From Rhynchopus sp. YZ270_cl-10 (lineage: Eukaryota; Euglenozoa; Diplonemea; Diplonemida; Diplonemidae): DNA of 64,000 nt. The position numbers and the translations under genes were made by a program. The notes below the pieces were generated by a model, which worked only from the letters and a program-made list of their open reading frames with translations, searched no databases and was not told the origin of the DNA. Where the stretch lies: positions 1,302,001 to 1,366,000 of the forward strand of contig OZ037884.1 of assembly GCA_964035575.1 (NCBI GenBank), read 5' to 3'. Position 1 is the stretch's first letter. Every line of letters begins with the position of its first letter. This document shows, piece after piece, positions 21,342 through 33,500 of this stretch.

Positions 21342-21653
21342 ATACCGTAACTGTAAATATGTTGGGCCGTAAAAATGTTGGGATAGCCCAAAAAAGGCTC
21401 GCTCGTCCCAACATTATTACGGCCCAACATTTTTGGGCCACTTTGGCTTGAGTCTATTTGTCTTAACGTTTATTTTTTGGAGGGTACGTACTTACCCAAC
21501 GAAAATCTACGTCAATATTCCCAAACTTAAATGTGTTGGACCGTAATAATGTTGGGACGGCAATTTTTCGCCCCAGCTGTCCCAACATTATTACGGTCCA
21601 ACGTATTTACGTTTCAACTTTTTTACGGCCCAACATATTTACAGTTACGGTAT
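21342..21653. mobile_element. Fold-back MITE-like element next to the oxidase stop codon
   Basis: A 312-bp palindromic element. The outer inverted repeat of roughly 35-40 bp starts ATACCGTAACTGTAAATATG and its complement ends at 21653. A second inverted pair inside (TGTTGG(A/G)CCGTAAT...) makes nested hairpins. The ends fit a TA duplication with a repeat starting CCGTAAC, as in Tc1/mariner-type MITEs, but a simple palindrome cannot be excluded. It starts only 16 bases after the oxidase stop codon, so it probably lies in the transcript's 3' end. No frame. Confidence 0.75.
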
Positions 21654-21944
21654 TAGAATCATCTTGAAAGCCTTTTATTTCTCTTTCCTTTGGACTTTTC
21701 CCTGAGTTGTGTGCTCCTACTTCAGGTCTCTGATGCAGGCAACCAATCTCACCCATCGCGGTACAAGCTGCATGGTTGGGTCACATTTGCGCGCTGTTTC
21801 CCAGGTAACCTGCACGCTCCAACTTAGCTTGTTGTTTTTTTTCTTTTTCATATTTCCCACCTGATTTTTACCCCGCAAAAAGGCGCGTATAGGCCCGTAT
21901 AGGCCAAACCCCACCCATTTTTCCCAGCCTTTACGCGCTCTACG

Positions 21945-22450
21945 AAATAAGAACCGATGTCGTATTGTTACATGAAAATACAAAGGCCTTACGTTTTTTC
22001 GGCGTCTTTTTGCGTCTTTTTCTTTGATCAACACCAGTTTTGGTTGTTTTGTTTTGAACTCTCTGCGGAGAACCGTACCGTGGAAGGTTGTATCATGTTT
22101 CATTTCATTCATTTCATAATGTTCATGCAGTTTTATTTTTACGTTTCGTCCGGATTTTCGTATTTTTCTATTTTTTATTGCATTCTCGGTCGTTCGTCTT
22201 CACAAAAAGAGTGAAGACCGAACAAGACTGAATAAATAGGCACGATTATGCTCAGTCATAGTCCATTATTGTGTGCAATCTTTTGGTCTTACAGTAAAGA
22301 ACCGATGTCGTATTGTTACATGAAAATGACAAAGGCCTTACGTTTTATTGGCAGAAATCAGTTTTGGTTGTTTGTTTTGAACTCTCCGCGGGGAACCTCG
22401 TCCCCACCTAACCAAACAAGTCATGCTTGCAAGGTGGTAACATGTTTCAT
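21945..22450. repeat. Diverged direct repeat pair
   Basis: The text at about 21948-22090 (GAACCGATGTCGTATTGTTAC ... TTTTGAACTCTC ... CATGTTTCATTT) recurs at about 22299-22460 with deletions and changes. Both copies are in the same direction. Non-coding, origin unknown. Confidence 0.7.
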
Positions 22451-22498
22451 TTTCATTCATTGCATAATAATAAAACTTCGTAGTCCACCGGAGTCCGC

Positions 22499-22603
22499 GA
22501 CGGACTTTTGAAAGTCCGTCTTAAGCCCGCCCGAGTTTTGGTGTACTTGAGACGGTTCAAAGTCCACCACGGTCCGCCTCAAGTCCGCCAAAACTCGGGC
22601 GGG
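22499..22603. repeat. Inverted-repeat cluster
   Basis: A hairpin GACGGACTTT-TGA-AAGTCCGTC at 22499-22520 is followed by a 16-bp perfect inverted repeat CCCGCCCGAGTTTTGG at 22526-22541 and its complement at 22588-22603. Repeated AGTCC(A/G)CC words link them. Could be the end of a small transposable element. Confidence 0.6.
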
Positions 22604-22782
22604 TTCTTGGTGGGATTTTTATTGTCGGACTCAGGTGTACTATGAAGTGTGCACATTATTTCATTTTACGCTTCAGCATCATGTGTCAGTCAGTAGTGAC
22701 TGGTACCCGTATCATTTCCTGCTACTGGGGACCACTTTGGGGACGATGGGGACGATTTTGCTGTGAAGCTCCACAGCTCCAC

Positions 22783-23115
22783 AGCTCCTTAGCTCCTTAG
22801 CTCCTTAGCTCCTTAGCTCCTTAGCTCCTTAGCTCCTTAGCTCCTTAGCTCCTTAGCTCCTTAGCTCCTTAGCTCCTTAGCTCCTTAGCTCCTTAGCTCC
22901 TTAGCTCCTTAGCTCCTTAGCTCCTTAGCTCCTTAGCTCCTTAGCTCCTTAGCTCCTTAGCTCCTTAGCTCCTTAGCTCCTTAGCTCCTTAGCTCCTTAG
23001 CTCCTTAGCTCCTTAGCTCCTTAGCTCCTTAGCTCCTTAGCTCCTTAGCTCCTTAGCTCCTTAGCTCCTTAGCTCCTTAGCTCCTTAGCTCCTTAGCTCC
23101 TTAGCTCCTTAGCTC
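22783..23115. repeat. Tandem array of AGCTCCTT, about 41 copies
   Basis: An essentially perfect head-to-tail array of the 8-mer AGCTCCTT, about 333 bp, preceded by two AGCTCCAC units. It ends close to the start of the LINE cluster. It is not a standard telomere repeat. Confidence 0.95.
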
Positions 23116-23135
23116 TTGTGGGGTTTTTTTTTTTT

Positions 23136-23182
23136 TTGATTGTAAGACTTTTTTTGTTCCACATCAAACTGGACAGGGCAAG
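23136..23182. mobile_element. Chimeric scrap of family 2 LINE 3' region
   Basis: The first part (GATTGTAAGACTTTT) matches the sense strand of element F's 3' untranslated region (complement of about 52967-52980). The second part (GTTCCACATCAAACTGG and the following 11 bases) matches the antisense of the same region (about 52883-52911). Two short pieces in opposite directions joined through a T run suggest inversion or template switching during an older insertion. Confidence 0.55.
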
Positions 23183-23546
23183 GGTTTACAGGGGACCATT
23201 TTTTACAGGGGACCATTTTTTACAGGGGACCATTTTTTACACATTACAACACACTTGTCCTTTCTTTTTACCCTCCCTCCCTCCCCCTTTCCTTTGTTTT
23301 ATTGTGCCTTGTACGCCTCCACGGGGCGGTCCCTGGGCAACGGTTGAGGAGTGCAGGCCGGCGAAGCGCAAGGCGTAGTGTGTCTTGTCCTTCTTTGTTT
23401 TCGTTTTTTGGTTTTTGCCTTTTTAAAAATGAGGAGGAAGGCCCTTCGCAAAGCGAGAGCAGGACTCCCGAGCCAGGCCATGTCTTGCGCTACCAGCGAC
23501 GGCCTCGCCCCACAGACACCGGCGACGCTGGAAAAGCTTCAGACGA

Positions 23547-23549
<3 letters not shown>
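23183..23549 (+). mobile_element. LINE element B, 5' segment of an internally deleted copy
   Basis: This is the 5' end of a family 1 element on the plus strand. It opens with three copies of a 17-19-bp unit (ACAGGGGACCATTTTTT), continues through the C/T-rich 5' leader and reaches the start codon at 23429. The frame reads MRRKAL and then jumps to a mid-ORF sequence (KARAGLPSQAMSCATSDG, about residue 1600 of the full protein), so several kilobases are missing. The jump is not at GT/AG, so ordinary splicing does not explain it. Element A interrupts it at 23549; the text resumes at 34945 after a 14-bp duplication and again for a few bases at 52819. Confidence 0.75.
23429..23549 (+). pseudogene. 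Start of family 1 LINE ORF in element B (internally deleted)
   Basis: ATG 23429 begins the family 1 reading frame. After six codons it is fused to the segment that normally lies just before the reverse transcriptase domain. The frame stays open to the point where element A is inserted. It continues at 34959-34989 as HPAAADSKAL. It encodes no enzyme domain. Confidence 0.7.
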
Positions 23550-23584
<35 letters not shown>

Positions 23585-23586
<2 letters not shown>

Positions 23587-24533
23587 CTACATCCAGTGAC
23601 AGAGGGGGTACTTACTAGTCAAGCGAGTATGTAAACAGCTAGATGTCCAGACAAGGGCACTTTACTATTGTACTGGCAAGACAGTGCCTGAAAACACAGT
23701 TAGTGGCACTAAAATAGAAAGCATGTGGGACAACTACAACCAACACTTCCCTGCAAATAAGCAAAAGGGTCGTATGTGAGTGCAATTTTTCCCAAAAGGA
23801 AAAGGGGAGGGGATGGGACGGGAGGGTTGCTCTGTCTACCGGTGTAGTTTTATTTTGCTTTGTCTTGGGGAGGGGAGGAGAGGAGAAGGAGGGGATTGAG
23901 TGAGCCGTTTCCTCTGTAACACACAAACAAATAAAAAGGAAGTTCCATAATCTTTTTAGTAGTTTTCTTTTTGGTGAAAATTTTTGAGAACTTCTGTAAG
24001 TGTGACCTGACCCGACTGACTGACACCCAAAGGGGAAAACAACAATAACGCACAACAAAATCAACAACAACAATGGTGGGTCTCGTGCTTACCTGTGGTG
24101 GTTTTGAAAAATGAAAAATTGAAATTGACCTTCACAAGGTAAAAATGAAAAACTAAAGGAGTGAAAAAAGAAACTCAAAGGACAAGAGTTCTGTACAAAC
24201 TCTACTCTACTGCACAATCTATAAAAGTGGCCCAATGGCTCCTGATGCCACTGGCCTGGCTCTTAGACAGGTCTTACTCCAAGACTGCCCTCTACCCTCA
24301 GAGCCTCGTCCAAGGGGTAAGGGCCGTCGCTGGGGTAGACCCGTCCTAGCCAGCAGCCAACCAAAAATATTAACAAAAAGGAAGGGGGGCGGAAAGGGGG
24401 GAAAGGGGGGGGCAAACCCCAAAGGATGAAAAGAACAAAAAACACAAAATAAAAAGGGTTAAAAATAAACATGGGGCAAACTGTCATTCTCTACACGCTT
24501 CTATACACACACTCTCACCCTCTAACTCTCACT
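23585..24533 (-). other. 3' untranslated region of LINE element A
   Basis: About 950 bases from the A tail to the stop codon, without a frame. The same region is found in D (split by C), C (35500-36465) and E (61175-62124), so it is a conserved family part. It is probably the piece recognised by the element's own reverse transcriptase; that role is inferred from LINE biology. Confidence 0.8.
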
Positions 24534-27500
24534 CTAATTCTTCCCCTTGTTCCCCTTCCTTCCTCCGCTCTGTCTCCCCTTCTGTCCACCACCGCGACCA
24601 TTGCGCCCTCTCTGCACCTCCTGGGGCGAGAGCACATGCTGCGTCGCTTGTGCCACTGAGTCGGTGAACACGTTCGACGTGTTGGACCTACCCTGAGCTG
24701 CATGGCGCTGGGGTCCTTTGGGAGCTGGGGAAGGAGCAGGTTGGGCGGAGGAGGTTGCATTGCCACGGCCTGCCGATGAGGAGGAGGAAGAAGTGGAGAC
24801 TGCAGGTTGGGCGATGGAGGTTGTAGTGCCACGGCCTGCAGAGGTGGAGGAAGAAGAAGAAGAAGAGGAGGCTTGAGGTTGTCGGCCTATTCCCTCTCGA
24901 GCCGCTCGTGCCTCATTCTCCCTCCTTGTACTCTCCGCTGCAAAGGCCTGCCCCCTACTGCTCCGGTTGTCCGTCAGGGCATGCAACGTCGACTTTGCCT
25001 TGCACTTTTCCTTAACCGACCACTCATGCAAACCCACCACCTTCATCACCTCATACCACTGAGTGAAAGTAGCGGTAGAGAGGGGGAGTGACAACAAGGG
25101 TCTGCCATCCTGTTTCTCTCCCTGACGGTAGTGGAACAGGGAGATCCACTTCGTCACAGAAGAAGGCACCGGCGACCCCATGGTGAGGCACGGGAAAAGA
25201 CCCCCCCTCTCCGTCCGCTCCTCCTCCGTCCACATCCAAGCCTCGCTCTGCGCCCTCAGCAATTCCCTCACCCTCGCTTGCTTCTTCTGGTCAGGGATGC
25301 CTTCCACTGACAGAGAATGCGAGCGATCCGCCCCCTCCATCGCGGTGTCGAGGTCCTCCTCCTGCTCCTGCTCATCATCATCCATCTCCTCCACCTTCAC
25401 ACGCACCTCGGTGTCTGCCGCCTCGGCCTGTCGCCCCACCTCCTCCTCCAGCTGATCCCGAGAAGGGGTTCCCCAGCTGACCCTGCCTTCCCGAACGACG
25501 ATGACCGCGCTGGTCTTGCCCCAGGTGTCGCAGTATCCGGCCTCCCCTGCTATCTTCCTAACCGCCTGACGGGCGACCACCGACTCCGGGCAATCACCGT
25601 CCCCCTCCCCGTTCCCACTCCACGGCTGCTGTGTCGCCCAGCAGTACAGGAACTCGCCCGGGCACGGAGAAGCACCTTGAGGACCAAAGAGAGCCATCCA
25701 GTCGCCGACACAGTCAGGTTCGAGTCCTTCAGGGTCGTCGCCCACCGCTCTCCGCACCGCATGGCAGGGGAGGAATAGCCGCCCTTCGCACACCACCCCA
25801 AAGCACCGCCCGTATGCCACCATGCGTTCTGCCTCCAGCTGTCGGGAGAGGTTCACCGCCGTCAACACCAGAGTGGTCGCCTTCTGCTCCGACTCATGCT
25901 TAGCTGCGATGGCGTAATGCCTCTCGCAGCGTTGCCTGTCATACTCCGCCCGGAGCGACTCTCCTGCTTCGGGGTGCCGATCGCAGTCTTCCAAGTACTG
26001 CGCATGCATCCTCTTCGCGTCCTCTGCGAGTTCCCGCTTGTGCCTGGCGGTCAGCTCCTCCACACGATGCCTGTCCGCCGCCTTCGCCTGGTCCAGACGC
26101 ACATTCTGTTCCTCCAGGAAACGACTCAACTCCTGCTGGCGGTCGCCAAAAGTGCCCCGAAGCGCGGCCAAATCCGGTCCCCACGACCGACGATGCTCCC
26201 GCCGTACCTCCAGGGCTTGCTGCCACGCGTCCGACGCACGCTGCAACGCTTCCTTCTTCTCCTGGTCCGCCTTTTGTTGTTGCTGCTTCTGCTGTTTCCG
26301 TTGCTTCTCGTGCTTCTGCTGCTTCTGTTCTGCCTGCTGCCCCTCTTCGCCCGCCATTGGCGTGTCTACCTCCTCGACGTCCTCGCCCTCGGGAGCTGGC
26401 ACTGCTGGAGAAGGAGCCCGTTTAGGTGGTGGGTCTCCGCTCCCCTCCGCAGAGGCAGCCTGAGCCGGAACATTCGAGTGCAAAAAAGACAGGGCACTGA
26501 AGTATTCCGCCCTGCCAATTTGCGACAGAGGGCAGTGCTTGGACCCCTGAGCGCAGTGCAGACATGCCAAGCCACCACACGTGTGACAGCAGAAGTGTGC
26601 GTCCGACGCATCGAAGAGCTTGCTGCATTGTTCGCACTGCAGGAAAGTGTTCGACGCCTCCGCCTCCCTCGCTCCCACAAAAGCCATGGGGCGCTCTGAC
26701 TGGCACTCCCCCTTACCACCTGTGGCCTCAAAAGACAGGATGTGCTGCTGCAGAGCCGGGTCCATGGTGAGGGGCTCGTAGTGTCCCGGGATACTGCCGG
26801 ATCCATCTGCCGCATCCTGATCACCCGAGTGGAGGAGAAGGACCACTGCCTTAGGCCGTTTTCTTGGCACCATCAGAGAAGGGCGGGCGAACTCGTTGAG
26901 GATGACCACAGATACCTCAAGAGCCTCCCCTGCCCCCGCCACTGCAATGGCATCCGCCCACGTACGCTCGTCTCCTCTGTCCCCACTCGTCATCAGCCGC
27001 TGCCAGACCCCAAAATTAGGGACAGCCGCACTCGACAGATCAGCGCGGCCCTGGACCTTCTTCACTGCCGCCTGGCGCAGACCCTCCACCGACAAATCCG
27101 TGCGCCCAGTGGCGAAGAGCAAAGCCTCAAAAGCACAGTCCCCCGCCACAAACGACCAAGTCACCTTCGAGGCTCCCAGCTTGGCCGCCTGTTCCGTCGC
27201 CCGAGGCCTCTGCGCTGCCGGGCACTCACGCAAAAACTCCCACTCACGCACCACATCGAGACCCGGCCCTTCCGGAATCACGGTAGCCGAATCGACCCTC
27301 CCGGTCCGCTTCCTCGGTGGCTCCACGTGGTCCGGCTTCACGTCCCTCTTGCGCTTCCCCTGCTGCTCCTCCGACCGGTCTGGAGCAGGACGACTCATAT
27401 CGTCGTCAGGGTTCGCATCATCACAGAGAGGTTCCACGGCCCCTGCACTGCGGCGTCCAAACCGGTCCATGTCCTCTGCAGACGGTGCCACATCTACCTC

Positions 27501-30500
27501 CACACACGGCTCCCGCTTCAGGGTGGCAATCCCTACACACATAGCACCCCGCTCCAGAAAGGAAGATGCGACCTTTTTCTGGTACGCCACCGCAATGCTC
27601 TCCCGGATGCGCAACTCTGCCGACCCTGTCAGGTGCGACGTCTGTCCCGTCGTCAGGCCTCCAAGCTGCGCAATCAAGAGGTTCGCCTCGTCGCCTGCAC
27701 CCCCGAAGGCTTCAAACACAATAGGGGAGAACTTGGTGTTGGTCTTGTTCAAATCCCGCTCGTGCTTCTCCCGTTTGACCTGGCCCTGGTTCTTCGCCGA
27801 CCAGCCCACAAACTTCGAGGCCCCTGTTCTGTAGGAAGGCAAGGTGGGGCACACGTGGGTGATGTCCAAACAACGAGGTCCATTTTCCGCCACTCCTACT
27901 GGGAGGTAGACGTCGCCTGGCCGCTTCTTCGACTCCAAATCCACTCTCACGGTCTCCTCCAAAGCAGGGTCCAAGCCCGCCCCTTGAGCCGCTCTGTACA
28001 CCGAATCCCGCAAGGCGTTGTGGCGGGCGACGCGGTGTTTGGCGTAGGGGCAGCCAAAGGTGTGGTCGCCAAAGGAGTCCATGACAACCCTTTTCTGCCC
28101 CCCCTGACATGCCGAGCAAGTCGTTCCCTCCGCATGGATGGCCACCCCTAGTCGGAAACGGGTCACAACCGCAAAGTCCGCTGAAGACATCTGGTTCCTT
28201 GCTGAGGGTGTCGCCGTGAGGTACGTCCCAGAAAGCGGCAGGAGAAGGGACTTCATCCGTGCTCGGTCTCGCATGCAGAGCTGTTGCATCAACTTGTCTG
28301 CCTGGGCGTCAATCACCGCAGATGACAGACTCTGCTGCTCCAGGATCTTCTTCGGCTGAGCCCTGTCCACGTGAAACGCCACCGGTACCCTGGAGTTGTA
28401 CTCCTCAGCCGCGCTGTTCCATCTCTCCTCATCCCAGGTGAAGGCAGGGTCCAAGGCCTGCGACAGTTGCAGGTTCCCTGACTGAGAGGCGAGGGACGCA
28501 GCCGTCCGATGGTCCACTGTGCGACGGATACCCAGCCCCCCAAGCGCCACAGGAAGCGCCGCCTGCGCCCTTGCCAACTCCGGCAGCGCCCCATCCGGGT
28601 CATGCAGAAGCGCAGCCAGGCACCTGTCAATCAGGTCGTCAAAAGCCGTCAGGTACTCCGCGCACTGTGGGATCCCCCGCATGTAGAACACCATGCGGCA
28701 GTAGCCTTCGCAGTATCTCAGTACGTAGAAGGCTGCCTGGGAGTCCCCGAGGTCCACAAGGGCTTCCAGGTTGCGGCGGGAATCGTCCACCTTCCGGGCC
28801 ATGTACTCCTCGCAGAAAGCCGCAGACCCAATGGGGATGCCCAAGAAATCGAACCCATCCACATCCAACAGCCGAAACCCGCCTTCACCCATGGCGTCCT
28901 GTCCACCCTCGTTCAACGTGAACCCCACGGCCTCGAGATCCTCCTTGGAGACGCCACCAGTGGAGATGAGCTCACACTTGTTCGCGTTCACCTCCAACCC
29001 CAGTTCGGAGCTACGAGTGCGCAGAACCTGGTACGCCTCAAAAACCGCCTTAGGGGACCCCCGCAGAGAGCCGTCATCGAGGTACCACAAAGTCCCATCC
29101 AGGCCTGGGTGCCCCTTCAGCTCTAGCGCCATCTGGTGGATGGTCAGGGAGAAGAGAAGCGGGCCCAAGGGATCTCCTTGTTGAGCTCCGCGCTGTGACC
29201 TTATGGTATCTCCACCATAATACAGGCTGGAGGGCTCCAGGTAACACCATCGCACCCATGGGGCCAGCTCGGGGAGGTTCGCGTCGACCGCTCTTAGCAT
29301 CGACAGGCGGTCTACGCAGTTGAACGCGTTACGGTAGTCAATTTTCAAAATGACTTTACCTTTTCCGCGGTTGCGCACGGCGTACTGCGAGATAACATCA
29401 GTCGCCACTGCCGCCCCCCTTGCCGTTGCCACCCCCACCTGGTTCCCTCGAAGAAGAAGCGTCCTAGCAGGCACCCGCACTCGCGCCGACAGAATCTTTC
29501 CCACCAGTCTGCGGAGAGTGTCCCCAACCGCAATCGGTCGCACGTCCTCCTCCAGGCCCGGCCCCTTTGCAGGCTTCCGGAGAGCCACCAAGTTAGCGCC
29601 GGCGAAGAACTCAGCCACCTCCACTGGAGCATTTCCTCGTGCCAAAGACGTCAACACTGCGGCCAGCGCTGCCAAAGTGCCCTTAGCCCGCCTCTGTAGG
29701 CAAAGTGTACGAAGGTGCGCGCCCGTCACGTTCGAGGGACCCGCCGCCGATGACTTCGGCATGCTCCGCAGGGCCTTCATCACCTCCACCACTGTCACCG
29801 GTGGGACCTCCTGAGGCTGGGGCCAATCCGCCTGCTCCAGGGCCTTGGAGTCGGCAGCGGCTGGGTGCTTCGTCTGAAGCTTTTCCAGCGTCGCCGGTGT
29901 CTGTGGGGCGAGGCCGTCGCTGGTAGCGCAAGACATGGCCTGGCTCGGGAGTCCTGCTCTCGCTTTGGCGATGGTGCGCTTCCGTCTCCCTTCGTCAGTG
30001 TCCTCATCCGACCACCCAGAGGGCCTTGGCTTCCGCTCCTCTACCGTTTGCTCCCACAGGGCGACATACTGGCCAGCCTTCCAAGCCTCCAAGTCCTTCC
30101 CCCAAGTGCTCGTCAAACGTCGCTCCTGGTCCTTGCCCCCTCGTTCTGTCCGTGTCCGGTGCAACACAGTGAAGAACAGTGCAAGGCGCTTCCAGGCCAC
30201 CTCGTCTTGGTACTCAAGGATGTCCATAAGAACCCTCAGGAAGAGCTCGCTGTACAGCTGCAGGTGTTTGTCTGGGCACCCGCCCTTCAGCTGGATCCTG
30301 GTGGTCCCCATGACTTCAAAGGAGGGGAGGTCATCCTGATCTGTCAGCATTCCTCGACTGGAGGGAGACGGAGCGGTGAAGCCTTCTTCGCCAAAGTGCA
30401 CCGTACAGGTGTTGCAGACCTCCTTGCTCTGCGGCAATAGCATGTCGCACTGATCGTTCGCACAGCGCGACATGCCCAAGTGGCCCAACAGCTCGTCGGG

Positions 30501-33500
30501 GATGTACGCTCCATCCGCCTGGTGGCGACGCATGTGCTGCAGCAAGCCCTTACGAGACAGGCCCCCGACCGCATCACTCGAAGACAAAATTCCCGCTCTG
30601 CATCCATCAAAGGGGCAGAACACCCGATCCGCATTGATGTGCCCCAGCTTGGTAGCCAGGGGGGCGGTGGTGGTGGTGTTGGTGGGGATGATGCCATCCA
30701 AATGCGCTGTGTCCAGCACTGCCTGCCGAGCCTCCTTCCTCATCTTCTCTGCCATCCCCTCCTTGGTCTTCCCCACCTCCGGGACAAGCTCCACTGCCTC
30801 AAAGTGAGAGTCACAGAGAGCGATGACGACCGTGGGAAGTTTCGCTTGGAAGCTCTCCGCGTACGACTTGGCGACTCTTTTGCTACCAGGGGTGATGCGC
30901 ACGAGGGGGTTCTCTTCCGACGCCTGCACCACCACGATGTTGATGCGGGATGCTGTCGCGGTGAGCTGAAGCCCCAAGTGGTTGAGGTGGGCCTCGCCGG
31001 TCACACCATTGGCAAACTCCGTCATGGCCTCCTGCGACCCCAGCACCTGCACCAGGCGGTTCGACACCTCCACTGCTGTGTCATACAGCTGCTTGCGCAT
31101 TGCCCTCACGTCCGGCTGCGTGTCGTGGTCCCAGAGGTGTAGTGCCACATAACCACAATCATTTGTGGACACGTTGGGGATGCGTTTAGCTCCAAACTTC
31201 GCCAGAGTCGCGTCCACAGACACCGCTTGCTCTGTATACGCAGGAGCGTTCACGTTTGCGCACCCACCGGTCAACGCAAACGGGGACAAGCTGATCGGGT
31301 GCTCCGGATCAGCAGGGGCAGGGCGCAGGTCCCAGGGCGTCACCGCTCGCCACAACAACGACAGCAAGACCAGTAGGGACACCACCAGCATGCCAAATGC
31401 CATCCCGATCCTACGAGTCCACCTGCGTGCTGCCACACGGCGCACCTCCAAGAGAAGAACCCAGCCAAGTGGGCGCGCGACGCCGACCAGTGCCACAAAA
31501 CCCGCCAAACAACCACCTGCGGACCATGCAACCCACACCCACTCGGCTGCACACACCGACAACTGACCCACCCCCATCACACTGGCCCTCACCAAGCTGG
31601 CAGCCACTCGGATCCCTCCGGTCCATCGGCGCACTCGCTCGCTCGCCCCTTCCAGCCACCGCCATCCTCTCCGAACGCGGCACAGTCCCCGCAGCAGACC
31701 CACCCCCAGCACCTCCGCGTCCCGAAAAAGCGCGCAACCCAAAACATGTGGCGCTGACCTCCCAAGCTCAGACCCCACAAAAACCAGAACCCAGATGGCC
31801 ACACACTGCAAAGCACCTCTCAACGCATCGGCGACCCTGATCCTGCGGAAAACTGGGTGCGCTGCCGGAGAGGGCGGACGATTGCAGGGCGCCTTGCGCC
31901 GACGGAGCCTGCCCGCCTGTGACTTGGTCCAGTTCAAGGACCGGTGTCCTCGTCGCGTCCTCCTGGTCCTCCTGCCCACTAGCCACAAAATGAGATGACT
32001 GAGGGTAGGGGCGCGTCTGTCCTTCCACAGATCCAGGACCGCGAACGACACAAACACTCCCCACTCAGGTGCCTCGACTACCCAGCAGGGGTCAGGTTGA
32101 CGCAAGGAGGTGAAGACCTCCCAGAGGTTGCACCACCAGTCGAACCAAAACTCTATCTGTACACACCCCTTTTGCCACACCCGCATCATCACACAGCCAC
32201 TCTGTCCTTCTCGCCCCTCAAGGCTGACCCCGAACACCAGCATACCTCGCTCACCACCCCCTAAGTTGTTGTTGCTGCGTCTGCTGTTGATGTTGGTGCT
32301 GCTGTTGGACCTGCTGTTGGAACTGCTGCTGCAGAAGTCTATGGAACTGCAGTTGAAACTGCTGTTGTGCCTGCTGTTGGAACTGCTGCTGGAACTGCTT
32401 TTGGAGACGCTGTTGGACCTGCTGTTGGAACCGCTGCTGCAGAAGTCTTTGGAACTGCTGTTAAAACTGCTGTTAAGCCTGCTGTTGGAACTGCTGTTGG
32501 ACCTGCCGTTAGAGCTGCTGCCGCAGAAGTCCTTGGAACTGCTGATGAAACTGCTGTTGTGCCTGCTGTTGTGCCTGTTGCTTGAACTGCTTTTGGAAAC
32601 GCTGTTGGAACTGCTGCTGCAGAAGTCTATGGAACTGCTGTTGAAACTGCTGTTGTGCCTGCTGTTGGAACTGCTGCTGGAACTGCTGTTGGAGACGCTG
32701 CTGGACCCGCCGTTGGAGCTGCTGCCGCAGAAGCCATTGGAACTGCTGTTGAAACCGCTGTTGTGCCTGCTGTTGGACCTGCTGTTGGAACTGCTGCTGC
32801 AGAAGTCTATGGAACTGCTGTTAAAACTGCTGTTAAGCCTGCTGTTGGAACTGCTGTTGGACCTGCCGTTAGAGCTGCTGCCGCAGAAGTCCTTGGAACT
32901 GCTGATGAAACTGCTGTTGTGCCTGCTGTTGTGCCTGTTGCTGGAACTGCTTTTGGAAACGCTGTTGGAACTGCTGCTGCAGAAGCCATTGGAACTGCTG
33001 TTTAAACTGCTGTTGTGCCTGCTGTTGGAACTGCTGCTGGAACGGCTGTTGGAAACGCTGCTGCAGAAGTCTTTGGAACTGCTGTTGAAACTGCTGCTAA
33101 GCCTGCTGTTGGACCTGCTGTTGGAGCTGCTGCTGCCGAAGTCTTTGGAACTGCAGTTGAAACTGCTGTTGTGCCTGCTGTTGGAACTGCTGCTGGAACT
33201 GCTTTTGGAGACGCTGTTGGACCTGCTGTTGGAACCGCTGCTGCAGAAGTCTTTGGAACTGCTGTTAAAACTGCTGTTAAGCCTGCTGTTGGAACTGCTG
33301 TTGGACCTGCCGTTAGAGCTGCTGCCGCAGAAGTCCTTGGAACTGCTGATGAAACTGCTGTTGTGCCTGTTGCTGGAACTGCTTTTGGAAACGCTGTTGG
33401 AACTGCTGCTGCAGAAGCCATTGGAACTGCTGTTTAAACTGCTGTTGTGCCTGCTGTTGGAACTGCTGCTGGAACGGCTGTTGGAAACGCTGCTGCAGAA

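Larger units (their letters stand above)
21326..23135. other. Intergenic repeat-rich DNA between the oxidase gene and the LINE cluster
   Basis: No supported gene. It holds a fold-back element (21342-21653), a diverged direct repeat (about 21945-22115 and 22290-22450), inverted repeats (22499-22603) and an 8-bp tandem array (22783-23115). The short frames at 21957 and 22248 run through the direct repeat and look like chance. Confidence 0.65.

Noticed and set aside
22783-23115. Telomeric repeat array
   Set aside because: The AGCTCCTT unit does not fit a known TTAGGG-like pattern, and genes and transposons continue on both sides.
26742-28151. Plus-strand frame of 469 codons, and its twin at 39723-41129
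   Set aside because: Antisense shadow of the RT/endonuclease coding region; it is open in both copies only because the copies are nearly identical, and the composition (His/Arg/Pro-rich) is not protein-like.
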